Assembly (NCBI RefSeq): GCF_001625365.1
Contig: NZ_LJJF01000001.1
Coordinates: forward strand, 1,860,001-1,924,000
Direction: 5' to 3'
From: Streptomyces sp. MJM8645
GTDB lineage: Bacteria > Actinomycetota > Actinomycetes > Streptomycetales > Streptomycetaceae
Length of the DNA stretch: 64,000 nt
Shown: positions 24,655-31,694 of the stretch, piece by piece
Layout of the letters: the number at the start of each line of letters is the position of its first letter
How positions within the stretch are numbered: the stretch's first letter is position 1
Position numbers and translations under genes: made by a program
Notes under the pieces: generated by a model
What the model was told of the DNA's origin: nothing
The model's input: only the letters and a program-made list of their open reading frames with translations
Database searches by the model: none

Positions 24655-25343
24655 TCAGGAGATCGAGAAGCCCATCTGGCTCACCACCGGCGTCATCGGC
24701 ACGTAGAGCACCTGCGCGTAGCAGGTCGTCGAGCGTGCCGTCGATCCAGCAGGGCAGCCGAGATCGCCGGGATGCCCTCGGCGGTGGCCGTCACCGGCAT
24801 CCCGGCGATCTCGGCGGCCATCCGGGAGTACGCCTGCTCGGTCGTGGCGCCGCCGGTCGGCCGGGTCGCCTTCGTCGGCACGTACGTGATCGCGATGGCG
24901 GTGCCGTCCTCCTGCGGGCCGATCGACGTCCATGTCTCGGGCGCCACAGCGGCGGTGAACCGGTCGATCGCGGCACGCATCTCGGCACGGGAGTAGGGGC
25001 TTTGGTGAACGTCGACGGTGTAGCCGGGGCCGGCGTTCGCGTCGAGCAGCGCCCGGACCTCGGCCGGGGCCTCGCCCTTCCAGTAGATGTCGGCGTGCTG
25101 GTTCGACGCATCGATCACGGTCCCGGCGTAGCCGTCCGCCGCCCGGTCGCCGGACTCCACCCAGTCCTGCACCGGGTCCGTCATGCGGTGGAGCTTCTGC
25201 TGGGCCTGCGGGTCGCGGAGCACCGGCAGGCTGACCGACGGGACCGGCCCGTCCTGCCCGTCCGGCGCGGCATCGGCGGCGACGAGGGCGGAGGCAGTCA
25301 CGGCGGACAGGGCCAGGGACAGCAGGAGACGGGAGCGGCGCAT
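24655..25343 (-). pseudogene. Secreted protein gene with a frame-disrupted 3' end
   Basis: The frame 25343-24693 gives 216 aa with a Sec signal peptide (MRRSRLLLSLALSAVTASALVAADA) and a mature region containing VSLPVLRDPQAQQKLHRMTDPVQDWVES and APETWTSIGPQEDGTAIAITYVPTK. Up to about 24760 its third codon positions are nearly all G or C. After that this frame reads an implausible Arg-rich tail (RRHARRPATRRCSTCR), while first one and then another frame carry the high GC3 signal (LPCWIDGTLDD, then CYAQVLYVPMTPVVSQMGFS with stop at 24655). Two close indels, real or from sequencing, would restore a normal C-terminus. I do not recognise the family. It is adjacent to a perfect inverted repeat. Confidence 0.65.
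24757..24815. repeat. Perfect 20-bp inverted repeat inside the secreted-protein gene
   Basis: GCCGAGATCGCCGGGATGCC (24757-24776) is the exact reverse complement of 24796-24815, with a 19-nt loop. It lies in coding sequence just before the point where the reading frame breaks. Confidence 0.9.
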
Positions 25344-25472
25344 ACGCGGTCCTTCGACGGGGCTGGCGGGCCGACACCCAGCGTAGGGACCGATCCACGT
25401 TTCGCCTGGTCAGAAGGCGCGTTTCAGGAGGCGGCAGGCGCACACGGAAGGCGACGCGCCCCCGTCAGCGGA

Positions 25473-25727
25473 TCACTGCTCCGGGAAGTCACCGGCCTGG
25501 ACGGAGGAGAGAAAGGACGTCCAGGCCGAGGCGGGGAAAACGAGGACCGGCCCGCCCGGGTCCTTGGAGTCGCGCACCGGGATGCCGGCTGGAAGAGATC
25601 CGAGGGCCACCTCGATGCACTCGCCCCCATCGTCGCCGCTGTAGCTGCTCTTGTGCCACGCGAGGGCCACCTCGATGCACTCGCCCGCGTCGCCCGCGCT
25701 GTAGCTGCTCTTCCGCCAGGTCACCAT
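25473..25727 (-). CDS. DUF397 protein with an internally duplicated N-terminal motif
   Basis: An 84-aa DUF397 protein, about 20 residues longer than usual because its first motif occurs twice: WRKSSYSAGDAGECIEVAL, then WHKSSYSGDDGGECIEVAL. The core IPVRDSKDPGGPVLVFPASAW and the helix SFLSSVQAGDF follow. The duplication corresponds to an exact 60-bp tandem repeat in the DNA, so it is recent and in frame. It is the last of three DUF397 genes in tandem downstream of a broken HTH-DUF5753 gene. Confidence 0.88.
   Translation of the reverse strand: MVTWRKSSYSAGDAGECIEVALAWHKSSYSGDDGGECIEVALGSLPAGIPVRDSKDPGGPVLVFPASAWTSFLSSVQAGDFPEQ
25601..25720. repeat. 60-bp tandem duplication inside a DUF397 gene
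   Basis: Units 25601-25660 and 25661-25720 share most bases, including an identical 26-base beginning, and each encodes one W(R/H)KSSYS-type motif. Confidence 0.88.
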
Positions 25728-25745
25728 CGCCAGCTCCTTGGAGAC

Positions 25746-25937
25746 TTACGTCGGGAAGTCGCCCTCACGGACGGCCATCACGAAGGCTTCCCAGGCCGCG
25801 GCCGGAAAAACGAGAGCCGGACCCTGCGGGTCCTTGGAGTCACGCACGGGGACGCCGCCCGGAAGAGATCCGAGGGCCACCTCGACGCACTCACCCCCGT
25901 GATCCGCGCTGTAGCTGCTCTTGCGCCAGGTCACCAT
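25746..25937 (-). CDS. DUF397 domain protein
   Basis: A 63-aa DUF397 protein of normal size: MVTWRKSSYSADHGGECVEVAL, VPVRDSKDPQGPALVFPAAAW, EAFVMAVREGDF. Its 3' two-thirds is almost identical at DNA level to the next upstream copy (25957-26166), which shows a recent gene duplication. It stands 18 bp from both neighbours and shares the same strand, so the three genes form one transcription unit with the broken regulator. Confidence 0.9.
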   Translation of the reverse strand: MVTWRKSSYSADHGGECVEVALGSLPGGVPVRDSKDPQGPALVFPAAAWEAFVMAVREGDFPT

Positions 25938-25956
25938 CGCCAGCTCCTCGGAGGTC

Positions 25957-26166
25957 TTACGCTAGGAAGTCGCCCTCACGGACGGCCATCACGAAGGCTT
26001 CCCAGGCGGCGGCCGGAAAAACGAGAGCCGGGCCCTGCGGGTCCTTGGAGTCACGCACGGGGACGAGGCCGGGGAATCCGGGGGCCACCTCGATGCAGTC
26101 TCCGCCGTTGGGAGCGCTGTAGCTGCTCTTCCGCCAGACGGCTCTGGCGAGCTCGTTTCGCGTCAT
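25957..26166 (-). CDS. DUF397 domain protein
   Basis: A 69-aa DUF397 protein (MTRNELARAVWRKSSYSAPNGGDCIEVAP, VPVRDSKDPQGPALVFPAAAW, EAFVMAVREGDF). ATG 26166 is chosen; it overlaps the extended reading frame of the HTH-DUF5753 gene in the +1 frame, where the usual ATGA coupling would be expected. It is the first of the three DUF397 copies and the one paired directly with the regulator. Confidence 0.88.
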   Translation of the reverse strand: MTRNELARAVWRKSSYSAPNGGDCIEVAPGFPGLVPVRDSKDPQGPALVFPAAAWEAFVMAVREGDFLA

Positions 26167-26989
26167 CCTTGTACCCTTCCAGCGCATCACGGATCAGCGC
26201 AAGCGAGTTACTCCCTGGGAGTACCTCACTGCGAAGCCGATCATAGACGCGCCGGTGTGCAGCGACGACTTCCGGATCATTGCTCGGATGCCCTCGATCC
26301 AAGCTCTCCGAGTAGACGTAGTTCTGCCCGTCGGGCATCTCCAGTAGGACCATCGACGTGGGGATGACGGTCCTACGGTCCGCGAACGGCGCGATCTCAA
26401 TGATCACGTTCGATAGCTCTGAGATGGCCAGCAGGTGTTCCATCTGCCGATACATCACCTCGGGCCCGCCGATGACCGTCCGAATCGTACTTTCGTCAAG
26501 AACAGCCAGAAGTAAGGGGCCGTCCTGCACGAGGAACCGCTGCTGCCGAGCCAATCGTGCAGTCGTTCGCTCCTCAATCAGCGCTGTCGAACCACCAGCC
26601 GCAAACAGCGCCTACGCATACTCCCGACACTGCAGCAAGCCATGCATGTATCCGCACTGGTAGACACGGGCACCGAGCGCCTCGGACTCCATGTCTGCAT
26701 GGGTCTGAAACCAATCCGGGTGTTCAACCTGAGCGTTCCAGTCCACCTTCCCCCAGAGCCGCCTCAACGCACCGCCCGTGTTGAGCAGTTCATCGGCCTT
26801 CTCCACCAGTTCCGGCGGCATGCGGCGCTGACCGGTCTCGTACCGGGTGATGTTCGTCCGGCTGCAGTGCAGCAGCTTGCCCAGCTCTTCCTGGGTGTAG
26901 CTGGCCAGCTCCCGGTAGAACCGCAGCTCCTCGCCGAACAGCTCGGCCGAACTGACCGTCAACTCCCGCTTGAACCGCCGATGTGCCAC
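26051..26989 (-). pseudogene. HTH-DUF5753 regulator interrupted by an in-frame amber codon
   Basis: From GTG 26989 the frame encodes VAHRRFKRELTVSSAELFGEELRFYRELASYTQEELGKLLHCSRTNITRYETGQRRMPPELVEKADELL (Cro/CI HTH). It continues to MHGLLQCREYA and stops at TAG (26614-26612). The same frame, with no indel, then continues ALFAAGGSTALIEERTTARLARQQRFL through a normal DUF5753 (LLAISELSNVIIEIAPFAD, YVYSESLDRGH). The family usually has Arg at the stop position (REYARALF), so one codon change inactivated it or requires readthrough. A TTA leucine codon (26515-26513) and loss of the usual stop before the DUF397 gene are further oddities. Base composition is less GC-rich than its neighbours. Confidence 0.85.
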
Positions 26990-27074
26990 AGCCGGCCCCC
27001 TCACGCACCACGTGCCCCTGGCACCCGATTTCGACCATCACCGTACCTCTGGACACTCGATGATTGACACCAGA

Positions 27075-27107
27075 GCGCAATCATTCGCATGCACAGCGTG
27101 ATTGCGC
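27075..27107. promoter_or_regulatory. Inverted repeat in the divergent regulator/HATPase intergenic region
   Basis: GCGCAATCA (27075-27083) and TGATTGCGC (27099-27107) are perfect 9-bp arms with a 15-nt spacer. A further TGATTG occurs at 27061. The repeat lies between the broken HTH gene (minus) and the HATPase gene (plus), a natural operator for an HTH-DUF5753 dimer. Confidence 0.55.
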
Positions 27108-27150
27108 ACTACCCTCGCGCTCCCCCATCCGCCCCCCGAGGTGCCCCGCC

Positions 27151-27600
27151 ATGCTCAAAATCCGTACCGCCCACCGCCCCCGCCCGTTCGCGGCCCGCCT
27201 GGACTCCCGCACCGAATCCACCCCCATCGCACGGCAGTTGCTCCGCGCCTACCTCGCCGCACTCCCCACCGGCGACCGCTACCGCGACACCGCCGAACTC
27301 CTCCTCGGCGAACTCTTCGCCAACGCCGTCCAACACACCGCCGACGCCCCCACCGACCGCCTCATCGAAGTCCACTTCGCCCTCGCCAACGACCGCCTCC
27401 GGCTCGAAGTCCACGACGCCGGCACCGGCCGACCCTCCCTCCACACCCCCACACCCGACGACGAACACGGACGCGGCGTCCTCCTCGTCAACGAGCTGGC
27501 CGAGAAGTGGGGTTGCTGCCCCCGCGCCGGCGGCGTCGGCAAGTTCGTCTGGGCCCTCATCGCCCCCGCACCCGCACCCGCCACCCTCCTCACCGTCTGA
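27151..27600 (+). CDS. HATPase_c (anti-sigma-factor-like) ATP-binding protein
   Basis: A 149-aa single-domain ATPase of the same family as the one at 5899-6348. The N-box is LLGELFANAVQHT (near residues 51-63), followed by RLRLEVHDAGTGRPSL, the G-box DDEHGRGVLLVNELAEKWGCCP and GVGKFVWALI. The ATG at 27151 gives the normal length. It is divergent from the broken HTH gene and 13 bp upstream of the next gene. The coding strand is strongly C-rich and G-poor. Confidence 0.85.
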   Translation: MLKIRTAHRPRPFAARLDSRTESTPIARQLLRAYLAALPTGDRYRDTAELLLGELFANAVQHTADAPTDRLIEVHFALANDRLRLEVHDAGTGRPSLHTPTPDDEHGRGVLLVNELAEKWGCCPRAGGVGKFVWALIAPAPAPATLLTV

Positions 27601-27613
27601 ACAGGCACCCACC

Positions 27614-28177
27614 ATGCGACTCCCCCTCACCGCCCGCCACCTGTTCGACACCGGCTCCACCCCCGCCGACACCTACGCCACCCTCGCCCGCCACACCCGC
27701 CACCCCCTCCGATCCGCCCGCGCCGTCTGCACCGCCCTCGGCATCCCCGCCGCCGAAACCCAACGCCGCCTCAACGACTGCTACGACGCCCTCCTCGCCA
27801 ACCCCCGCCCCGGCACCGAGAACGACACCGGCGAACTCCTCGAAGCCCTCGGCGTCTTCGACATCCCCAAGACCCCCGACGACCGCGACCTCGCCATCAT
27901 CGAACTCCTCACCACCGCCATCGACGCCCACGGCAGCATCCGCGCCGGCCACCAACACGGCCTCACCCGCTGGTTCACCACCGGCAACCTCACCACCGCC
28001 TACCTCTCCCTCACCACCACCCAACCCCACCCCACCACCGGCAACCCCACCCACTACTGGACCACCCTCACCACCGCCAGCGAACTCCTCACCACCACCA
28101 CCCCCGACCCCCGCCTCAAACCCGCCCTCACCCACTGCCGAAACCAAGCCCAAGCCACCCACACAACCCACCCATGA
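27614..28177 (+). CDS. Hypothetical protein, extreme C-skewed composition
   Basis: A 187-aa soluble protein, MRLPLTARHLFDTGSTPADTY and on, rich in Thr, Leu, Ala and Pro, probably all helical. Two blocks look structured: YATLARHTRHPLRSARAVCTALGIPAAETQRRLNDCYDALLA and DRDLAIIELLTTAIDAHGSIRAGHQHGLTRWF. The coding strand is very C-rich and G-poor (for example 36 C and 6 G in 28021-28080), more extreme than its neighbours, although third positions still favour C. It follows the HATPase gene by 13 bp and is likely co-transcribed. I recognise no family; it may be a partner of the HATPase. Confidence 0.6.
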   Translation: MRLPLTARHLFDTGSTPADTYATLARHTRHPLRSARAVCTALGIPAAETQRRLNDCYDALLANPRPGTENDTGELLEALGVFDIPKTPDDRDLAIIELLTTAIDAHGSIRAGHQHGLTRWFTTGNLTTAYLSLTTTQPHPTTGNPTHYWTTLTTASELLTTTTPDPRLKPALTHCRNQAQATHTTHP

Positions 28178-28180
28178 ACA

Positions 28181-28207
28181 CAGGAAGTCGACCCACCCGA
28201 CTTCCTG
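28181..28207. repeat. Dispersed palindrome, copy 1
   Basis: CAGGAAGTCG / CGACTTCCTG, a 10-bp perfect stem with a 7-nt loop, directly after the stop of the C-skewed gene. It continues GCGC, as do the copies near 29164 and 31466. Confidence 0.75.
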
Positions 28208-28343
28208 CGCGCCCCGCAGAACCCATCTGCCGCACACCGCCCTGGCTTCGTTCACTTCTAGCAGTAGCGTTTGTCTGCCGGTTTGAGCAGCAGTTGACGA
28301 TCTTGAGGACCGTGGATGTTCACGAAGCAGCAGCAGTCCACGG

Positions 28344-28377
28344 GACGGCCCGCCGCCCCTTCGGGCGGCGGGCCGTC
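28344..28377 (+). terminator. Strong intrinsic terminator
   Basis: Perfect 15-bp stem GACGGCCCGCCGCCC (28344-28358) / GGGCGGCGGGCCGTC (28363-28377) with a CTTC loop, followed by GAGTCTGTTTTCG. It would end plus-strand transcription about 170 bp after the hypothetical gene. The 28208-28343 interval holds no gene that I can recognise. Confidence 0.8.
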
Positions 28378-28463
28378 GAGTCTGTTTTCGCCCCACCCAC
28401 GAGCCCGTGGTGTGGGTTCTCCCGCAGCTGGCCTTCGAGGCAGTTGCTGCCAACGCGGGTAGC

Positions 28464-28988
28464 TCAGCTGTTGATGCCGGGTGCGACCTCGCGGGTCATA
28501 CGGAGGTTGGGCAGCCTTCCTTGCCAGAGCTCTCGCTCACCCGTGGCCTTGAATCCGTGGCGCTGGTAGAAGCGGACCGCGCTGTCGTTGTAGTCGGTGG
28601 CCCATAGGCATATGGGTGCGGATCCGGCCCAGGTGAGGAACTCGGTCATCATGCGGCCACCGAGCCCCTGGCCCTGGACGTGTTCCAGCAGATACATCGG
28701 TCCGAGAGTGACCACCTCGCCGCGGCGCCCGCAGAGAACGCCCACGATCTCGGTTTCAGAACGGAGAACACGGCAGAACAGCAGATCCGGCTCCTGGTTC
28801 GCTGTCTCGATGAACTCCCGCCACTGGTTGATGCCTTCCGTGGTAGCTGACGAGCCGCGATGCTCACGGATCCAGTCCTCGTCGATCCCCACCTCCGGGT
28901 TGGGGTATGTCTGCAGCCAAGCCCTCAGCAGCAACGGCCCCAGCTGCGCGGAGTCGCCCGGACGAGCAGCTTCGATCACGTAGGTCAT
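28464..28988 (-). CDS. GNAT family N-acetyltransferase
   Basis: A 174-aa GNAT. It begins YVIEAARPGDSAQLGPLLLRAWLQTYPNPEVGIDEDWI, a layout seen in RimI-like enzymes. The acetyl-CoA loop is LGPMYLLEHVQGQGLGGRMMTEFLTWA (about residues 95-121), then WATDYNDSAVRFYQRHGFKATGERELWQGRLP. The acceptor is unknown. Its GC content is noticeably lower than that of the core genes, which suggests acquisition. Confidence 0.85.
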   Translation of the reverse strand: MTYVIEAARPGDSAQLGPLLLRAWLQTYPNPEVGIDEDWIREHRGSSATTEGINQWREFIETANQEPDLLFCRVLRSETEIVGVLCGRRGEVVTLGPMYLLEHVQGQGLGGRMMTEFLTWAGSAPICLWATDYNDSAVRFYQRHGFKATGERELWQGRLPNLRMTREVAPGINS

Positions 28989-29325
28989 GGCAACGATCCT
29001 CGTCGATCATCCGCCGCTTCAGGCCGCCCAGTCATCCCTACGACGAACTTCTGATGGGTGCCACCGCCGACGACTTCCTGTTCACCGGGGAACCTGCCTG
29101 ACCGGGACCTCGAAGGCGGTGGCCCAGCGCGCGTGATCGTCGGCAGCGCCGGGCCGAGCTGGACGCAGGAAGTCGGCCCCGCCGACTTCCTGCGCCTGGG
29201 CCCTCGCGCCAAGGGCGAGCACCGGCGTCGGCCACCGCACCGCGCGCCGCGGCCGGCCGCCGCGTTCGCCCTCCCAACCCTGTGATGTGATCGTTCTGTT
29301 GACGTACTACCAACAGGAGCTGACC
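28989..29325. other. 337-bp intergenic region with gene debris and a palindrome
   Basis: Between the GNAT and alpha/beta-hydrolase starts. The frame ending in TGA at about 29101 (MGATADDFLFTGEPA) looks like the tail of a lost gene. Copy 2 of the dispersed palindrome is at 29164-29194. The alpha/beta-hydrolase promoter is probably within 29250-29320; there is a TTGACG at 29299. Confidence 0.4.
29164..29194. repeat. Dispersed palindrome, copy 2
   Basis: CGCAGGAAGTCGGC / GCCGACTTCCTGCG, a 14-bp perfect stem with a CCC loop. It shares 25 consecutive bases (29171-29195) with copy 3. Confidence 0.85.
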
Positions 29326-30177
29326 ATGTCCTCACCCCTGCCCAGCGCCGTCCGTCTGACCGTCGGCCGGCACACCTTCGACGGGCTGGCCGCCGGGCCC
29401 GCCGACGGGGAGCTCGTGCTGCTGCTGCACGGGTTCCCCGAGTTCGCCGACTGCTGGAGCGCCGAGCTGACCGCGCTGGCCGCGGCCGGCTACCGCGCGG
29501 TGGCGGTGGACCAGCGCGGCTACTCCCCCGACGCCCGCCCCGCGGACATCGCGGACTACTCCGTCGAGCTGCTGGTCGCGGACGCGCTGGGCTTCGCCGA
29601 CGCCCTGGACGCGCCCCGCTTCCACCTGGTCGCCCACGACTGGGGCGGCCTCGTCGCCTGGGCGCTGGCCTCCACCCACCCGGAGCGGCTGCACAGCCTG
29701 ACCGTGCTCTCCACCCCGCACCCCGAGGCGCTCTACGAGGCCCTCAACAACGACAGCGACCAGCGCGAACGCTCCCAGTACATCAGGGAGTTCCGCCTGC
29801 CGGAGCACGTGGCCGAGCAGGCCATGCTGACCGACGACGCGGCCAGGCTGCGCGCGATCTACCGGGGCGCGCTGCCGACGGACCAGGCCGAGTCCAACGT
29901 CCGACGGCTGACCGAGCCGGGCGTGCTGACGGCCGGGCTCAACTGGTACCGGGCGATCAACGAGGAACTCCGGGTGCCGGCCGGCGAGATCACCGTCCGC
30001 ACGCTCTTCGTCTGGGGCACCGAAGACCGCGCCCTGGGCCGCGACGCCGCCGACCTGACGGCCAAGCACGTCAGCGCCCCGTACCGGTTCGTTGCGCTGG
30101 AGGGCGCCACCCACTGGCTGCCGGAGGCCGACGCCGAGCGGATCGTGCCGCTGCTCCTGGAGCACCTCGCGGGCTGA
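29326..30177 (+). CDS. Alpha/beta-hydrolase, epoxide-hydrolase-like
   Basis: A 283-aa alpha/beta-hydrolase. The oxyanion motif HGFPEFADCW, the nucleophile elbow VAHDWGGLVAW with Asp105 in place of Ser, a cap region with YRGALPTDQAESNVRRL and LNWYRAINEEL (a candidate cap Tyr), the acid region LFVWGTEDRALG, and the base His263 in ATHWLPEADAERI. An Asp nucleophile plus HGFPE points to the epoxide hydrolase / haloalkane dehalogenase branch. Epoxide hydrolysis is the most likely activity. It is monocistronic with an AGGAG RBS. Confidence 0.88.
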   Translation: MSSPLPSAVRLTVGRHTFDGLAAGPADGELVLLLHGFPEFADCWSAELTALAAAGYRAVAVDQRGYSPDARPADIADYSVELLVADALGFADALDAPRFHLVAHDWGGLVAWALASTHPERLHSLTVLSTPHPEALYEALNNDSDQRERSQYIREFRLPEHVAEQAMLTDDAARLRAIYRGALPTDQAESNVRRLTEPGVLTAGLNWYRAINEELRVPAGEITVRTLFVWGTEDRALGRDAADLTAKHVSAPYRFVALEGATHWLPEADAERIVPLLLEHLAG

Positions 30178-30251
30178 CCCGGAGGTGTTCCCGGCGCGCC
30201 GCCCCACCGGCACGCCGGCTTCGCCGCCCTCAGGCCGCCCTCGGCCCGGTC

Positions 30252-30662
30252 TCAGCCCGTCCTCGGCGTGTTCCGGGATCGCGCCCAGCTCTCCGCCTGC
30301 TCCGGGTCCCACAGGAAGCGGGCGCCGAAATCCTTCTCCTCGCCGGGCCCCGCCTCCGTCAACGCACGCACCAGCGCCGGGCTGTAGACGGCATGGACCC
30401 GGAAGTTCACCAGGAACCGACTCTTGATCACGATCCGCACGTAACGACGGCTGTTGCCCCGATGACGTCCGGCCACGATGACGCAGTCACCGCCGTCGCC
30501 CCAGGCCGGCGGCGCGATCCACACCTTCGCCCCCGGCGCGAAGTGCCGCAGCCCCTCGCGGATCTCCGACCCGCCTTCGCCGTGACCGGTCTCCTGAGCG
30601 ACATTGGCCACGAGGCACACGCCCAACGGCTCCGCTCCGGTTGCATCCGTCATGGCAGCCAT
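30252..30662 (-). CDS. Hypothetical protein
   Basis: A 136-aa soluble protein from ATG 30662 (or 30653): MTDATGAEPLGVCLVANVAQETGHGEGGSEIREGLRHFAPGAKVWIAPPAWGDGGDCVIVAGRHRGNSRRYVRIVIKSRFLVNFRVHAVYSPALVRALTEA and a charged tail. Alternating beta strands around VWIAPP, CVIVAGRHRGN and YVRIVIKSRFL suggest a small beta-rich fold. Similar short proteins occur in streptomycetes without a function. Longer upstream starts overlap the divergent DUF6228 gene and are unlikely. Confidence 0.65.
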   Translation of the reverse strand: MAAMTDATGAEPLGVCLVANVAQETGHGEGGSEIREGLRHFAPGAKVWIAPPAWGDGGDCVIVAGRHRGNSRRYVRIVIKSRFLVNFRVHAVYSPALVRALTEAGPGEEKDFGARFLWDPEQAESWARSRNTPRTG

Positions 30663-30810
30663 GATCGCCTGGCCGGGCGCAGCGGCGCGCGTCCTTTTCC
30701 GAGGCCGCCCCTCCGGGCCGCCGGCTCCGCCCGCACGATCGCACCGGGCCAGGCCAGGCCAGGCCGAAATCACGATGACTTCCGGCACCGCGCCGCCTAT
30801 CGTCCGGCGG

Positions 30811-31293
30811 ATGAGCGACCAGCGCACCGACCCCACCGACGCGCCGGCCGTCGACGTCCGCTGCCGCAACGACCCGGCCACCCGGGTCAGGCTCACCGAC
30901 CGCCACTTCCCGGACGAGCACGGCACCGGCTTCGCCGTGGAACTGCACGCCGAAGGCCTTCGGGCCCGGCTCGACTCGGTCATCGCCTGGGCCTGGGGCC
31001 CGGACCATCCGGCCGACTTCCTCGACGAGTTGGCCGCCGATTACCGGGGCTGGGAGGCGGAGCGCACCTGGTACACCCACCGCCTCGCCCTCCGGGCCGT
31101 CTTCCGCCCGGGGGGCCACGTCGGCCTCACCTGGACCGTCCGCCCGCGGATCGGTCGGGACGCCTCCTGGGAGGCCTCGGTCACCACGTGGCTGGAGGCC
31201 GGGGAACAGCTGGCCGGTCTCGCCTCGGACGTCCGCCGGTTCCTCGCCCCCGGCGACCTGACGGAGTCCCGTCCGCCCGGGGGTACCGCTTGA
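30811..31293 (+). CDS. DUF6228 family protein
   Basis: A 160-aa protein whose sequence VRLTDRHFPDEHGTGFAVELHAEGLRARLDSVI, DFLDELAADYRGWEAERTW and GGHVGLTWTVRP matches the pattern I associate with DUF6228, a small actinobacterial family with an immunity-protein-like layout (alternating strands and a conserved FRGW-like motif). The function is unknown. ATG 30811 is preferred; an upstream ATG at 30775 is also in frame. It is divergent from the hypothetical gene at 30252-30662. Confidence 0.65.
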   Translation: MSDQRTDPTDAPAVDVRCRNDPATRVRLTDRHFPDEHGTGFAVELHAEGLRARLDSVIAWAWGPDHPADFLDELAADYRGWEAERTWYTHRLALRAVFRPGGHVGLTWTVRPRIGRDASWEASVTTWLEAGEQLAGLASDVRRFLAPGDLTESRPPGGTA

Positions 31294-31465
31294 TCGACCG
31301 GGCCGGCTACGACCGGGACTCCTCCCCCCTCCTGTTCGCCACGGCCGCCGGACTGCTGCTCCACGTCCTGCTCGCCGAAGCCTTCGGCTCCTCCGCCCGA
31401 CCGGCCGTCCGGCCCTGGGCCGCCACCGGCCGCATCACCGCGCCGCCGCCCAGCCTCCTGCACCA

Positions 31466-31486
31466 GAAGTCGGCCCCGCCGACTTC
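31466..31486. repeat. Dispersed palindrome, copy 3
   Basis: GAAGTCGGC / GCCGACTTC, a 9-bp stem with a CCC loop. The right side continues CTGCGC, identical to copy 2 over 25 bases (31469-31493). It lies 38 bp from the transposase fragment. Confidence 0.8.
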
Positions 31487-31523
31487 CTGCGCTCCCCCCG
31501 CCACCGGCCCGGCCGGAGCTGCT

Positions 31524-31622
31524 CTGCTCCCGCGAGCACTCGGGGTACGGGCCGTACCTGCCGATCGGCAGGGGCAGCCCGATGAACTTGCGCTGGGCAT
31601 TCGTGAGTTGCCCACGCGTCAC
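31524..31622 (-). pseudogene. Remnant of an IS transposase N-terminus
   Basis: Thirty-three residues, VTRGQLTNAQRKFIGLPLPIGRYGPYPECSREQ in two visible parts (VTRGQLTNAQRKFIG, LPLPIGRYGPYPECSREQ), resemble the N-terminus of IS5/IS4-like transposases (LTDAQWE..EPLLPIGR.GPYPE). The rest of the transposase is gone and the reading frame continues into unrelated sequence. Confidence 0.55.
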
Positions 31623-31694
31623 GACCAGTGTCCTGCCGGGTCCCGCCCCCACGAAGAAGGCGATACCCACGCCTGATCGCGACGCCACACGGGT

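Larger units (their letters stand above)
31294..31694. other. 401-bp region with a transposase remnant and a palindrome
   Basis: No intact gene. It contains copy 3 of the dispersed palindrome (31466-31486) and an N-terminal fragment of an IS transposase on the minus strand (31524-31622). It appears to be a decayed insertion site between DUF6228 and the O-methyltransferase. Confidence 0.6.

Noticed and set aside
24631-24996. 121-codon plus-strand frame over the frameshifted secreted gene
   Set aside because: It includes the inverted repeat, so it echoes the minus-strand protein; codon bias does not support it.
28321-28480. Short peptide MFTKQQQSTGRPAAPSGG before the 28344 hairpin as an attenuator leader
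   Set aside because: No gene lies downstream on that strand to be attenuated; the hairpin is simply a terminator.
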